Positions 19,488-27,388 of a stretch of 64,000 nucleotides of DNA are shown here, one piece after another (position 1 is the first letter of the stretch; every line of letters starts with the position of its first letter). Under the pieces are notes generated by a model. It saw only the letters and a list, made by a program, of their open reading frames with translations, did no database searches and had not been told where the DNA came from. The position numbers and the translations under genes are program-made. This DNA comes from Cyclobacterium amurskyense (GTDB lineage: Bacteria; Bacteroidota; Bacteroidia; Cytophagales; Cyclobacteriaceae). Location: contig NZ_CP012040.1 of the NCBI RefSeq assembly GCF_001050135.1, forward strand, positions 3,985,001 through 4,049,000, written 5' to 3'.

Positions 19488-21440
19488 ATGATCAAAACCA
19501 AACACTTATTCCTGCTTATTTCGGGGGTTATATTATCCCTAAACGCATTCAGTCAGGATCTAATCAGTAGCCGATACAGTGAGCAAGAGCTTGCCGAAGT
19601 GCTGATTCCCTTAAAAGATTGGCAACCTTTTCCGGCTTTAGAAAATAGAGAAGCCTGGAGCAAGGCGGACAAAGAGCAAATGGAATTTTATCTCGATTAT
19701 GCCAATGAAAACATCAATTATTCATGGCCTTATATTCCTGCCACCAAGTCTTTGTTGATTCACAGGAATGGAAACAGGACCGAATACCAAGAAATTACCT
19801 TTGAAAAAAGGAGGGTTTTAGGAGCGATGATTTTGGCAGAATTGTATGAGAACAAGGGAAGGTTTATTGATCCCATTGTCAATGGGGTATGGTCCATTTG
19901 TGAGGAATCTTTTTGGGGAGTGCCCGCTCACCTTCCCAAAACAGATGAATATTCAGGATTGATGGATGTCTCAAAGCCATTCGTAGATTTATTTGCAGCC
20001 GAAACGGCCACTTATTTGGCTTGGGCAGATTACTTTTTGGGAGAAAAATTTGATGAGATTTCGCCACAGATAAGAAAAAGAATCCGGTATGAAACCAACT
20101 ATAGGATTTTTGAACCTCTGATGAACAAACATCATGGTTGGATGTCTGCCAATGAAAATGGAAGACCCCCTAACAACTGGAACCCTTGGATCTGCTCCAA
20201 CTGGATCAATACGGCCCTATTATTAGAAGGCAATGAGGCCAAGAGGGTAGCGCATGTAAACAAGGCCATGCGAGTACTGGACGAATTTTTGACACCTTAT
20301 CCCGAAGATGGGGGATGTGATGAGGGACCGGGCTATTGGGGTGCCGCAGCAGCATCTTTATTTGACAACCTTTCCTTGTTGAATGAGGCTTCAAATGGAG
20401 CTTTTCAGTTTGCCTATGAGGATGAAAAGGTAAAGAATATGGGACGGTTTATTTATAGGGCGCAAATTAGTAAAGACTACTTTCTAAATTTCGCAGATGC
20501 CAGCCCCAAACCTACCATGGCGGCAGCCATGATTTACAGGTATGGAAAGGCCATTCAGGATCCGGACATGATGAAATTTGGGGCTTACTATATAGAGCAA
20601 AATGAAAAAGCCTTGCCAAGGTTTCATTATTTCAGACACTTCTTTGAAGTGTTTATGCAGGATGAATTGGCAGCGGCTGAAAAGGGACTTCCCTTGCCTA
20701 AAGATGTTTGGCTGAAAGACATCCAGGTAATGGTCGCCCGAGACCAGGAAGGAAGCACAGATGGCTTTTTCCTTGCTGCCAAAGGTGGACACAATGATGA
20801 AAGCCATAACCACAATGACATCGGAAACTATGTGGTATTTTACGATGGACTTCCTGTGTTAATAGATGTGGGAAGTGGAACTTATACCCGAAGGACTTTC
20901 AGTGGGGAGCGGTATTCCATTTGGTTCAACCGTTCGGACTACCACAACCTGCCTACTGTAAATGGGCAAACCCAAACAGCCGGAAGGGCCTACCAGGCCA
21001 CGAAGGTTGCTTATGAAACCAATAGAAAAAGTTCATCCATGACTTTGGATATTAGCGAGTCCTATCCCGAATCTGCAGGTCTGGTTTCCTGGCAGCGAGA
21101 CCTAGCGCTAAACCGTGGAAAAAGGGTAACAATTAAAGACACCTACAAGCTATCGGAAGCTGGAGAGATCATTCAGCACCTGATGACCGTTTATCCGGTA
21201 GAGGTAGTCAAGCCCGGTTTGATTTCCATTGCTTATCAGGGCAAAGACGGAAAAGTATCCCCCTTTGAAATCCAATACAATCCAAATGATATGGAAGTAG
21301 AAGTAGAGAAAATGCCATTTGATTTACCGGAAGATGAAGGCGTCGCAAGCAAGTGGGGTCAAGACATGTACCGAATCAACCTTACAAGCAAAGCTGAAGT
21401 AAAGGCCGGCAAAATGGACTTTACCGTCACCAAGAAATAA
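19488..21440 (+). CDS. Exported heparinase II/III-like polysaccharide lyase (3 of 3)
   Basis: A 650-aa protein with a signal peptide (residues 1-22, ending NAFSQ). The toroid half carries NNWNPWICSNW (229-239) and GGCDEGPGYWG (275-285), both typical of heparinase-III-like lyases. The heparinase II/III beta-sandwich follows, with the hallmark HNDESHNHNDIGNYVVFYDG from residue 435 supplying metal-binding and catalytic His residues. It differs from the other two heparinase-like proteins, so the locus carries three distinct specificities. The start lies 20 bp after the previous stop, so the pair is likely one transcript, ended by the terminator at 21473. Confidence 0.88.
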   Translation: MIKTKHLFLLISGVILSLNAFSQDLISSRYSEQELAEVLIPLKDWQPFPALENREAWSKADKEQMEFYLDYANENINYSWPYIPATKSLLIHRNGNRTEYQEITFEKRRVLGAMILAELYENKGRFIDPIVNGVWSICEESFWGVPAHLPKTDEYSGLMDVSKPFVDLFAAETATYLAWADYFLGEKFDEISPQIRKRIRYETNYRIFEPLMNKHHGWMSANENGRPPNNWNPWICSNWINTALLLEGNEAKRVAHVNKAMRVLDEFLTPYPEDGGCDEGPGYWGAAAASLFDNLSLLNEASNGAFQFAYEDEKVKNMGRFIYRAQISKDYFLNFADASPKPTMAAAMIYRYGKAIQDPDMMKFGAYYIEQNEKALPRFHYFRHFFEVFMQDELAAAEKGLPLPKDVWLKDIQVMVARDQEGSTDGFFLAAKGGHNDESHNHNDIGNYVVFYDGLPVLIDVGSGTYTRRTFSGERYSIWFNRSDYHNLPTVNGQTQTAGRAYQATKVAYETNRKSSSMTLDISESYPESAGLVSWQRDLALNRGKRVTIKDTYKLSEAGEIIQHLMTVYPVEVVKPGLISIAYQGKDGKVSPFEIQYNPNDMEVEVEKMPFDLPEDEGVASKWGQDMYRINLTSKAEVKAGKMDFTVTKK

Positions 21441-21472
21441 ACTTCAATAGCCTAAAAAGCCAATAAAGTGAT

Positions 21473-21508
21473 AATAAGCGTGGATAGGATTCACGCTTAT
21501 TTTTTTTG
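21473..21508 (+). terminator. Rho-independent terminator at the end of the lyase cluster
   Basis: AATAAGCGTG (21473-21482) and CACGCTTATT (21492-21501) pair over 10 bp and are followed by a run of T to 21508. Confidence 0.9.
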
Positions 21509-21520
21509 TCCCACCCTCAC

Positions 21521-21848
21521 CGGAGGCTGAGCCTGTCGAAGTCATAGAAATCCCCTCCCGGAGGCTGAGCCTGTCGAAGCCGTAGGTATCCCCTCACGGG
21601 AGGCTGAGCCTGTCGAAGCCGTAGGAATCGAAGAACGTTAGAAACCTATTACATATTTCGGGTTTTAGAAAGTTGAAAACTTTCCGCATTATAGGTCCAA
21701 GTTACACTTCGTTAAACTTGAACCAGTGTTACCGGAGGCTGAGCCTGTCGAAGCCGTAGAAATCCCCTCCCGGAGGCTGAGCCTGTCGAAGCCGTAGGAA
21801 TTGAAAACGTTGATAACCTACCCTCACCGGAGGCTGAGCCTGTCGAAG
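21521..21848 (+). repeat. Six copies of a 21-bp repeat (CGGAGGCTGAGCCTGTCGAAG)
   Basis: Copies lie at 21521-21541, 21559-21579, 21598-21618, 21733-21753, 21771-21791 and 21828-21848, often followed by CCGTAG. The core has internal dyad symmetry (GGCTGAGCC). The spacing is irregular (about 18-115 bp), so this is not a CRISPR. Sequences of this type, TTCGACAGGCTCAG on the other strand, recur in intergenic DNA of many bacteria; that statement is from memory and not checked. Confidence 0.9.
21668..21695 (+). repeat. Dispersed 28-bp hairpin repeat, copy 1
   Basis: A segment containing the hairpin GAAAGTT-g-AAAACTTTC, followed by CATTATAGG. It recurs at 47784-47811 with two differences, on the far side of the accessory island. 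Confidence 0.75.
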
Positions 21849-21870
21849 CCTTAGAAGCCAAAGAGGGGTA

Positions 21871-22286
21871 CTTCGGAAGTGGGGTAGGGTACTTCAGAAC
21901 CTACCCATTGGAGTTTATAACCTCAATTACCCACCTTAAAACAGGGAGGGGGTACTTAAAACTGACAAGCTCGGACCTTTTAACTCGAATTTCCCGGTTC
22001 AGAACTGATATTTTTCACCTCAAACCTGAAAAATTCGACCAAAAACTGACAAGAAATAGGGTAAATATCGGAAAATAGGACAAAATTTCAGGAAAAGTCT
22101 TTGGATAAGGTCAAAATTACTAGGTTCAGAAGTGGGGAGGGGTACTTCAGAACCTACCCGTTGCAGTTATTTACTTCAAAATTCCAGTTATGAAGTGGGT
22201 AATTGAACCTTTTAGCCGGAAATTTCCGCCTTTTTGGCAGTATTTTTTAGGTTTTAACCAAAACATTTGACCAAAAACTGACAAGA
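21871..22286 (+). repeat. Decayed tandem duplication in non-coding DNA
   Basis: A ~44-bp block with GGTACTTCAGAACCTACCC occurs at 21871-21915 and 22124-22167. A second shared block, GACCAAAAACTGACAAGA, occurs at 22037-22054 and 22269-22286. The order is the same in both halves, about 230-250 bp apart, which fits an old tandem duplication. Confidence 0.7.
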
Positions 22287-22687
22287 GAGAAGGTTTAAAG
22301 TAAAGCATTTCAGCAAAATAATGCTTTGCATTGGGTTTTTTTAATTAAACTCGGATCCTTTAACAGGATTTCCTGGGCGCTCACATGGATGGTTGAAATC
22401 ACTAGAGAATCAGCAGGTAGGAGATTTCAAGAGGTGTTTGACTATTTGGGGATAAATCTTGCGGATGCGGGAACATATAGGTTTCCGGCATTATCCGTTT
22501 ACATACATCTGTAATAGTTTAACATCCGCTAGAGCAAAATATGCCTTAAACCTATCATTTTTCCAAAATCCCAAAAATCCCTGTATAAAGGTCATATAGG
22601 GTTTTTTATGTAGAAACATTTAGTTAGTTTAGTGGGCTGTATAAAATATATAAGTCACTTCTTGGGGAGGCTTATTTATATATAAAT

Positions 22688-22696
22688 GTTGTGGGC
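22688..22696 (+). other. attC-like core site at the start of the first cassette
   Basis: GTTGTGGGC is the exact reverse complement of GCCCACAAC (23814-23822), the first element of the attC-like site after the next gene. This is the arrangement expected if 22689-23940 is an integron-type cassette, cut between G and TT. Inference from symmetry only. Confidence 0.45.
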
Positions 22697-22724
22697 AATA
22701 CGTAACAAAAATAATCATAGTAAC

Positions 22725-23801
22725 ATGAAACAATTTTTTACAACGGCAATCTTGATTCTGACTTCTTCAATTGTTTTCAGTCAGTCAGAAACGGACTTCA
22801 GAAAAGTAAACTGGGGAATGAGCAATTCAGAAGTGAAGCAAATTGAAACGTCTGAACTTGTAAAGGAAGAAACGAATTCACTTGCATATCGGACTGACTT
22901 AGCAGGGTTTAATGCACTTGTTGGATACATTTTTGCTGGGGACAAACTCACACGCGGAAAGTATGTGCTTTTGGAAGACCATTCAAATAGAAATGATTTC
23001 ATCAGTGACTTCAAAAAACTCAAAGAACTGTTGACTAAAAAATATGGTAACCCTGGCAAAGACGAAACCATTTGGAAAAACAACTTATATAAAGACGATT
23101 ACGAAGACTGGGGGACTGCCATTAGTATTGGACATCTTATTTACTATTCAACATGGAAAACTGACCGAACAGAAGTAACTCTATATTTAAGCGGTGAGAA
23201 TTATAGCATTAGTACAGTTATTGAATATCAAAGTAAAGAATTAGGAAATATAGAAAAAGAACTAAGAGAAAAAGAACAACTATCAGAACTTACTGACAGC
23301 ACTTTTAGAAAAACTGTATGGGGTGCTTCAAAAACACAAGTAAAGAATGATGAAAAATTGGAATTATTGCATGAAGATGGAAATATTCTCGCTTACCAAT
23401 CAACAGTTTTAGGATTTGACGCTCTTATTGGTTACATCTTCACAGGAGATAAATTAACTCGTGGCAAATATATTTTTCAAGAAGAACATTCGAACAAAAG
23501 TGATTTCATTTCAGATTATGAGTCGCTGAAAAAAATACTGACAAAAAAATACGGAGGGCCTAAGAAAGACCAAACTATTTGGAAAAATGATTTGTACAAA
23601 GATGATTATGAAGATTGGGGAACCGCAATAAGCATTGGACATCTTTTGTACTATTCAACGTGGGAGACAGAACAATCTGAAATTACTCTCATGCTATCAG
23701 GTGAAAATTATAAAATTGATTTACTCATAGAATTTATGAGTGTAGAATTAAAAGATTACGAAGAAAAAACTAAAGAAAAAGAAGTATTAAATGACTTCTG
23801 A
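22725..23801 (+). CDS. Exported protein made of two tandem repeats of an unknown ~155-aa domain
   Basis: I do not recognise the family. I start it at the ATG at 22725 (358 aa), because this gives a clean signal peptide (MKQFFTTAILILTSSIVFSQ) and because the upstream in-frame ATG at 22686 overlaps the core-like site. The mature part is a clear internal duplication: residues ~21-165 and ~185-330 share FRKxxWG, LAYxTxLxGFxALxGYIF, GDKLTRGKY and an 18-residue block (LYKDDYEDWGTAISIGHL). The repeats are similar enough to suggest a fairly young duplication. It probably acts in the periplasm. It is the first gene of the accessory array and is followed directly by an attC-like hairpin. Confidence 0.8.
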   Translation: MKQFFTTAILILTSSIVFSQSETDFRKVNWGMSNSEVKQIETSELVKEETNSLAYRTDLAGFNALVGYIFAGDKLTRGKYVLLEDHSNRNDFISDFKKLKELLTKKYGNPGKDETIWKNNLYKDDYEDWGTAISIGHLIYYSTWKTDRTEVTLYLSGENYSISTVIEYQSKELGNIEKELREKEQLSELTDSTFRKTVWGASKTQVKNDEKLELLHEDGNILAYQSTVLGFDALIGYIFTGDKLTRGKYIFQEEHSNKSDFISDYESLKKILTKKYGGPKKDQTIWKNDLYKDDYEDWGTAISIGHLLYYSTWETEQSEITLMLSGENYKIDLLIEFMSVELKDYEEKTKEKEVLNDF

Positions 23802-23813
23802 ATAGTAAGTACT

Positions 23814-23950
23814 GCCCACAACATTGTATAAGCGTAATGCGGGCTGAATGGCTAAAATTGATCATTTTTTCTCCTAATAAACTTTGCGGTATGCGGACAG
23901 TGAATAGCTCCGAAACCCGCACTAAGCTTATATTTGGCCGTTAGTGTGCC
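23814..23950 (+). other. attC-like imperfect hairpin after the first cassette gene
   Basis: It begins GCCCACAAC and ends GTTAGTGTGCC. Between them, TATAAGCGTAATGCGGG (from 23827) pairs imperfectly with CCCGCACTAAGCTTATA (23916-23932), leaving a variable central loop of about 70 nt. The layout (outer boxes of RYYYAAC/GTTRRRY type, long imperfect stem, variable loop) is that of integron attC sites, although the outer boxes match the classical consensus only loosely. The intron-like element begins inside the last box (GTTA|GTGTGCC). Confidence 0.6.
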
Positions 23951-24749
23951 ACGAAGCTGTGATAATCCAGTAGGTGTAAATCCTAATTAAATAATTTGCT
24001 GTTCATTTAGAAGAGCTCCACAAGTGAGGGTTACGCTTAAGCTCGGTAGGCTCAAATGTTCAAGCTTAAATACATAAGCGTGAACCTAGAAGTTTACTTG
24101 TAGATGGGGAGAGTTTTGACGGTCTCAAACTTTAGAACGGAGCATGGATTAACAGCAATGTGAAGTGTAATGGTCTACCGGAGTCATAGGGGTGGCGTGG
24201 TTATAGATGGATTACTACGGAACCCTGATTGAAAAGTCGGGGCAGGCTGTGAGAGGTCTCTTGTTTCAAAGGTTGGCAACAAACGGGCTGATATAAGCAT
24301 AGCGAAGTTCAGCAAGGGTACAAGAGAAGTCGGAGGAGCCCATGGTACCTATGATTGTAGTGTGAACAAAAACCATAATAGGAAATGGGCTCTACTTTAG
24401 AGAAGCGAATATAGAATCGATACTTTCAGTACTGGCTTAGTCCTATTCGGCTGAATTTATAGGTAGTTGATTCTAAATGTCGCTATTTGTTTGTTCAAAT
24501 ATGAAGAGAAAGCAGATGTGATTCATTTAGCTCATGGATTATACATAGGCTGGGTAGATTGATGTGAAAAGCAAATAAAGAACTCTACCGGTAAGCCGTA
24601 TGAGGGAAAACTTTATTGCCTGTCTGGTTTTTTCGGGGCCTGTCCTGTAGGTAACAGGGTACGGTTTGATAAAGGGTTACTGATTCTTTGCTACTTATTA
24701 TTATCTTTATAGGTAATTAAATATAGTAGGCTATCAGGCTCTACTCTAC
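23944..24749 (+). mobile_element. Group II intron relic without ORF (element 1, longest copy)
   Basis: It starts with a group II-type 5' end (GTGTGCCACG) and ends CTACTCTAC. The 3' part has a domain-V-like pair, AAGCCGTATGAG (24593-24604) and GTACGGTTT (24659-24667), with extra nucleotides inserted in the middle, followed by a domain-VI-like stem. At ~24333-24356 is a segment typical of the region just before an intron reverse transcriptase (CGGAGGAGCCCATGGTACC, then TATGA), but no reverse transcriptase frame survives. Blocks of this element recur in elements 5, 6, 7 and 9. Probably splicing-dead, given the decay. Confidence 0.65.
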
Positions 24750-24814
24750 CTTGCAAGCAAAAAAAAACTAAAACAATCAGATAGAAAAAGAAACATTTAA
24801 TTTGCAACATAATT

Positions 24815-25357
24815 ATGGAACGACTTCATCTTGATTTAACGAAAAACAAACTTAAAGGACCAACTCAAGAACAGATAGTTACTTGTAACCAATGGGCTGC
24901 AACTGCATTTGACAAATATCATTCTGACTCGAATGCAGAAATTGAATTTAACATTGATGGTATAATAAGAAATGCTATTCTTGAATGGGATTCTAATTTT
25001 TCAAAATCTGCGATGAAAGAAAAAATTGATATGGCAAATCACGGGGGTGTTGCAATGGCTTGGTTTATTATGTCAGTTTTGCAATTTTACACTTATGTTG
25101 AACAATCTGAAATTGGTGACGGTGTAGACTATCGCTTTAAATACGTTGAACCGGATGATGACGACTTAAATTTTTTGGATGACTATCATTATGTGGAAAT
25201 TTCAGGGATTTTAGAAGAATCAAAAACAAATTCTTTAAAAGGAAGAATAAAACATAAACATGAACAGATAAAAAAAGGTGGAAAAAGGGACAAGTCGTCA
25301 TCAGTAATTGTAACACTTTTTAAAAAACCAACTACTGTAAAAGAAATTCATAAATGA
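24815..25357 (+). CDS. Unknown protein, first gene of a two-gene module
   Basis: 180 aa, no signal peptide, not recognised. The N-terminal half is helical (IDGIIRNAILEWDSNFSKSAMKEKID), with a hydrophobic segment at ~85-97 (VAMAWFIMSVLQFY). The C-terminal half is acidic then basic (VEPDDDDLNFLDDYHYVEISG, then RIKHKHEQIKKGGKRDK). The pattern of an acidic segment, YVEISG and a downstream Lys could be a nuclease-like core, but that is weak. Its stop overlaps the start of the next gene by 4 bp (ATGA), so the two are translated together. It is bounded by intron relics on both sides. Confidence 0.6.
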   Translation: MERLHLDLTKNKLKGPTQEQIVTCNQWAATAFDKYHSDSNAEIEFNIDGIIRNAILEWDSNFSKSAMKEKIDMANHGGVAMAWFIMSVLQFYTYVEQSEIGDGVDYRFKYVEPDDDDLNFLDDYHYVEISGILEESKTNSLKGRIKHKHEQIKKGGKRDKSSSVIVTLFKKPTTVKEIHK

Positions 25358-26679
25358 AACCTAAACTAATTCATCAAGAAGCAATGGATTATTCCTTTAA
25401 GGCAAAAAAGGCTTTAGAGGAAGATAATTATACCGCGGCTTTTGATTTATTTAACAAAGCGGCAGACTTAGAAAGTCAAGTGGCTGAATTCTATTTTGAT
25501 AAACCTGAATTAGAACCTACTAGGAGTGTAATTATAAGAAGTGCTGCTTATTTAAACATAAAAGCAGGACAAATCGAACAAGCTAAGAAATATATATATT
25601 TTGGTTTATTGAATTGCACTGATATCCTAATAAAGAAACAACTCAATAACGCACTAGAACTTGCAGTATCACTGGGGAATTTAAACCCAGATGCAGCTAG
25701 TAGGGAATTTAACTACTTGAATTTATTGAGACAGCGTAGCATACACTACATAATTGAACCTGCACATTTGAGTTTTGGTCATTCTGTAAGTTTAGAAAGT
25801 ATAAAAGATTTTTCTGAAAGTTATCTGAAATCACTAAAAGCATTTGCTGTTTCAAAGTTTAGAAGAGTTTTGAAAACTGAAGAAGAGTTCGAAAAAAGCG
25901 TTTTGAATGAAATTGAAAATTTAATCAATCCTTTAGTTACTAGTTCATCCTATGGTAGTTTCAAATTTTCAATTGCAAATGATTTCCTTTCAAGACCAGG
26001 AGACAAAAACGAATTAATTAAAATTAAATCAAATATTGTTGCTAATTATCATAAGGAGATTTTCATAAACCCATTGGCAGATGAAGATATTGAAATAATA
26101 AAGAAGAGTTACTCAGAAGAAGAAGTTAACGAAATATTTAGACCGCTCACCAAGATAAAATCCAACAATTCTCCATATAAGGTAGGATATTATAATACAG
26201 AAAATTTCAATAAAAAATTTGTATCTACAATTGAAAATAAGCAAAAACATAAACTTATAACTGTTAAGCAAATTTCTCAAGAGGATATAGGAGAATTAGA
26301 AAGTTCTTTGGTTCATAAACGTAGTAGCAAAGGAGGTCGAACCTCAAAACAAGTTATTTTCAGAGAACAAATGAAGACGGCAGAATATGAAATTAAAGTT
26401 TCTGAAATTAATCCGAAAGAATCAAACCCAATACTTCTTGCAGAGGAAATCATTGTTAGTATTAATTTTGATTCAAATAAAGGTTTTACTTTTTCTTTTG
26501 CTGATTTTAATATTCAAAATACTGATATTAGTCATCAAAAAGCATTAGAAGGTTTTCATATTAGTTTTTATAATAAGCTAAAGAGACTTGCTAATGAAAG
26601 TGAACAGGATTTCTCAAATCAAAAAGATTTAGAAATAGCAAATAGGATTATTAATAATTTAAAAGCATTGGCAGACTAA
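25354..26679 (+). CDS. TPR-like protein, second gene of the module
   Basis: 441 aa, cytoplasmic. Residues ~8-110 look like tetratricopeptide helices (AMDYSFKAKKALEEDNYTAAFDLFNKAADLE), and the remainder is not recognised. A basic patch (HKRSSKGGRTSKQ, ~325-337) precedes a beta-rich stretch. It is coupled to the preceding gene by a 4-bp overlap. Two-gene cassettes of one small protein and one TPR-like protein are common in bacterial accessory islands and may serve defence or stress, but nothing here proves it. Confidence 0.6.
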   Translation: MKPKLIHQEAMDYSFKAKKALEEDNYTAAFDLFNKAADLESQVAEFYFDKPELEPTRSVIIRSAAYLNIKAGQIEQAKKYIYFGLLNCTDILIKKQLNNALELAVSLGNLNPDAASREFNYLNLLRQRSIHYIIEPAHLSFGHSVSLESIKDFSESYLKSLKAFAVSKFRRVLKTEEEFEKSVLNEIENLINPLVTSSSYGSFKFSIANDFLSRPGDKNELIKIKSNIVANYHKEIFINPLADEDIEIIKKSYSEEEVNEIFRPLTKIKSNNSPYKVGYYNTENFNKKFVSTIENKQKHKLITVKQISQEDIGELESSLVHKRSSKGGRTSKQVIFREQMKTAEYEIKVSEINPKESNPILLAEEIIVSINFDSNKGFTFSFADFNIQNTDISHQKALEGFHISFYNKLKRLANESEQDFSNQKDLEIANRIINNLKALAD

Positions 26680-27366
26680 TAAAATAGAAAAATGCTCAAA
26701 TTTAACTACCTAAGAGAACGCCAGCAAGTAACAGGTGTCTGGTCTGGCACAATGGTGGTTGAAGTGGTTGATTGAATATACTACCTCGCATGACCCCCCC
26801 TAGGTGTAGTCTATGCCTTCGTGAGCTGGGTGTAGGTTTGCAACCACACCTTTCTATCCTTTCCAATTTGCAATTGGAAATGGACGGAATTACCAATGAT
26901 CCACGGTTATCAAACCTTCTAATCCAACATAATTTCATCTGTTTATAATTGTTTTTTTTATGGTCAGAACTTGCCCCAGTTTATCAGGGTGGAATCTCGC
27001 TACAATAATCATTTTTTGGCCTGACGATTTCATCATGCTCGATTTCCTGATCTCTTATTTGATAAGCCTCTCCCATAACTAAAAATAATCTATCCTTGAA
27101 TGAATTGCAAATGAATGCTGCCCGAGTGTATTGTTGATTAGGATAGGGTCTCAAATTTCAGTACAGTATTCAAAATTTTGTCCATTTGTTTACAAGGGGG
27201 TCTTCAGAAGCCATTGCAAATGGCATATAAAAGATTTCGACTTCAAAGTAAGTTAGGAATAAAAGGATGTAGAGGATTCTACACCCAGCCGGGGAGCTGA
27301 TAGTTTGGTACTTCTTATTATCTTTATAGGTAATTAAATAGGGTAGGCTATTAGGCTCTACTCTAC
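26680..27366 (+). mobile_element. Group II intron relic with inserted 473-bp block (element 2)
   Basis: The 3' end (27306-27366) is the conserved tail shared by the elements: TTATTATCTTTATAGG, an AT-rich spacer, then GTAGGCTATTAGGCTCTAC ending CTACTCTAC. Ahead of it lies repeat block R (26794-27266). The 5' part (26680-26793) is too decayed to align by eye. The next gene starts only 22 bp after the element. Confidence 0.5.
26794..27266 (+). repeat. 473-bp direct repeat R, copy 1
   Basis: It starts at a run of C before TAGGTGTAG and ends AGTTAGGAATAAAAGG. Copy 2 is at 38107-38579 in the same orientation, with the same length and scattered substitutions. Both copies sit inside an intron relic, just upstream of the conserved 3' tail. 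On the minus strand both copies keep short open stretches (for example IRRFDNRGSLVIPSI), so it may be the remnant of an inserted gene. I do not recognise it. Confidence 0.8.
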
Positions 27367-27388
27367 TGTGTAATGTAATTTAACATAA

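Larger units (their letters stand above)
21509..22687. other. Repeat-rich non-coding region at the edge of the accessory island
   Basis: About 1.2 kb without a credible gene. It holds six copies of a 21-bp repeat, one copy of a 28-bp dispersed hairpin repeat and decayed internal duplications. A 62-codon frame at 22326-22514 has no recognisable features. This repeat field is the boundary between the PUL and the cassette-like island. Confidence 0.7.

Noticed and set aside
21521..21848. CRISPR array
   Set aside because: The repeat is 21 bp with internal dyad symmetry, spacing varies from about 15 to over 100 bp, the intervals are partly repeats themselves, and no cas gene is nearby.
22326..22514. 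A 62-aa gene in the repeat-rich region
   Set aside because: No recognisable features, codon pattern unlike its neighbours, and it partly covers decayed repeats.
23944..24749. Insertion sequence or transposon as an explanation for the repeated elements
   Set aside because: No terminal inverted repeats, no target duplication and no transposase, whereas the ends and internal blocks fit a group II intron.
26702..26938. Minus-strand frames in repeat R and before it
   Set aside because: Short, without an N-terminus that matches between the two copies, and partly in low-complexity DNA. Reported only as a possible relic within R.
27311..27330. The conserved tail TTATTATCTTTATAGG as a promoter
   Set aside because: TATCTTTA is close to TAnnTTTG, but the TTTG upstream is only 11 bp away and not at the 19-21 bp expected. 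It is better explained as domain VI.
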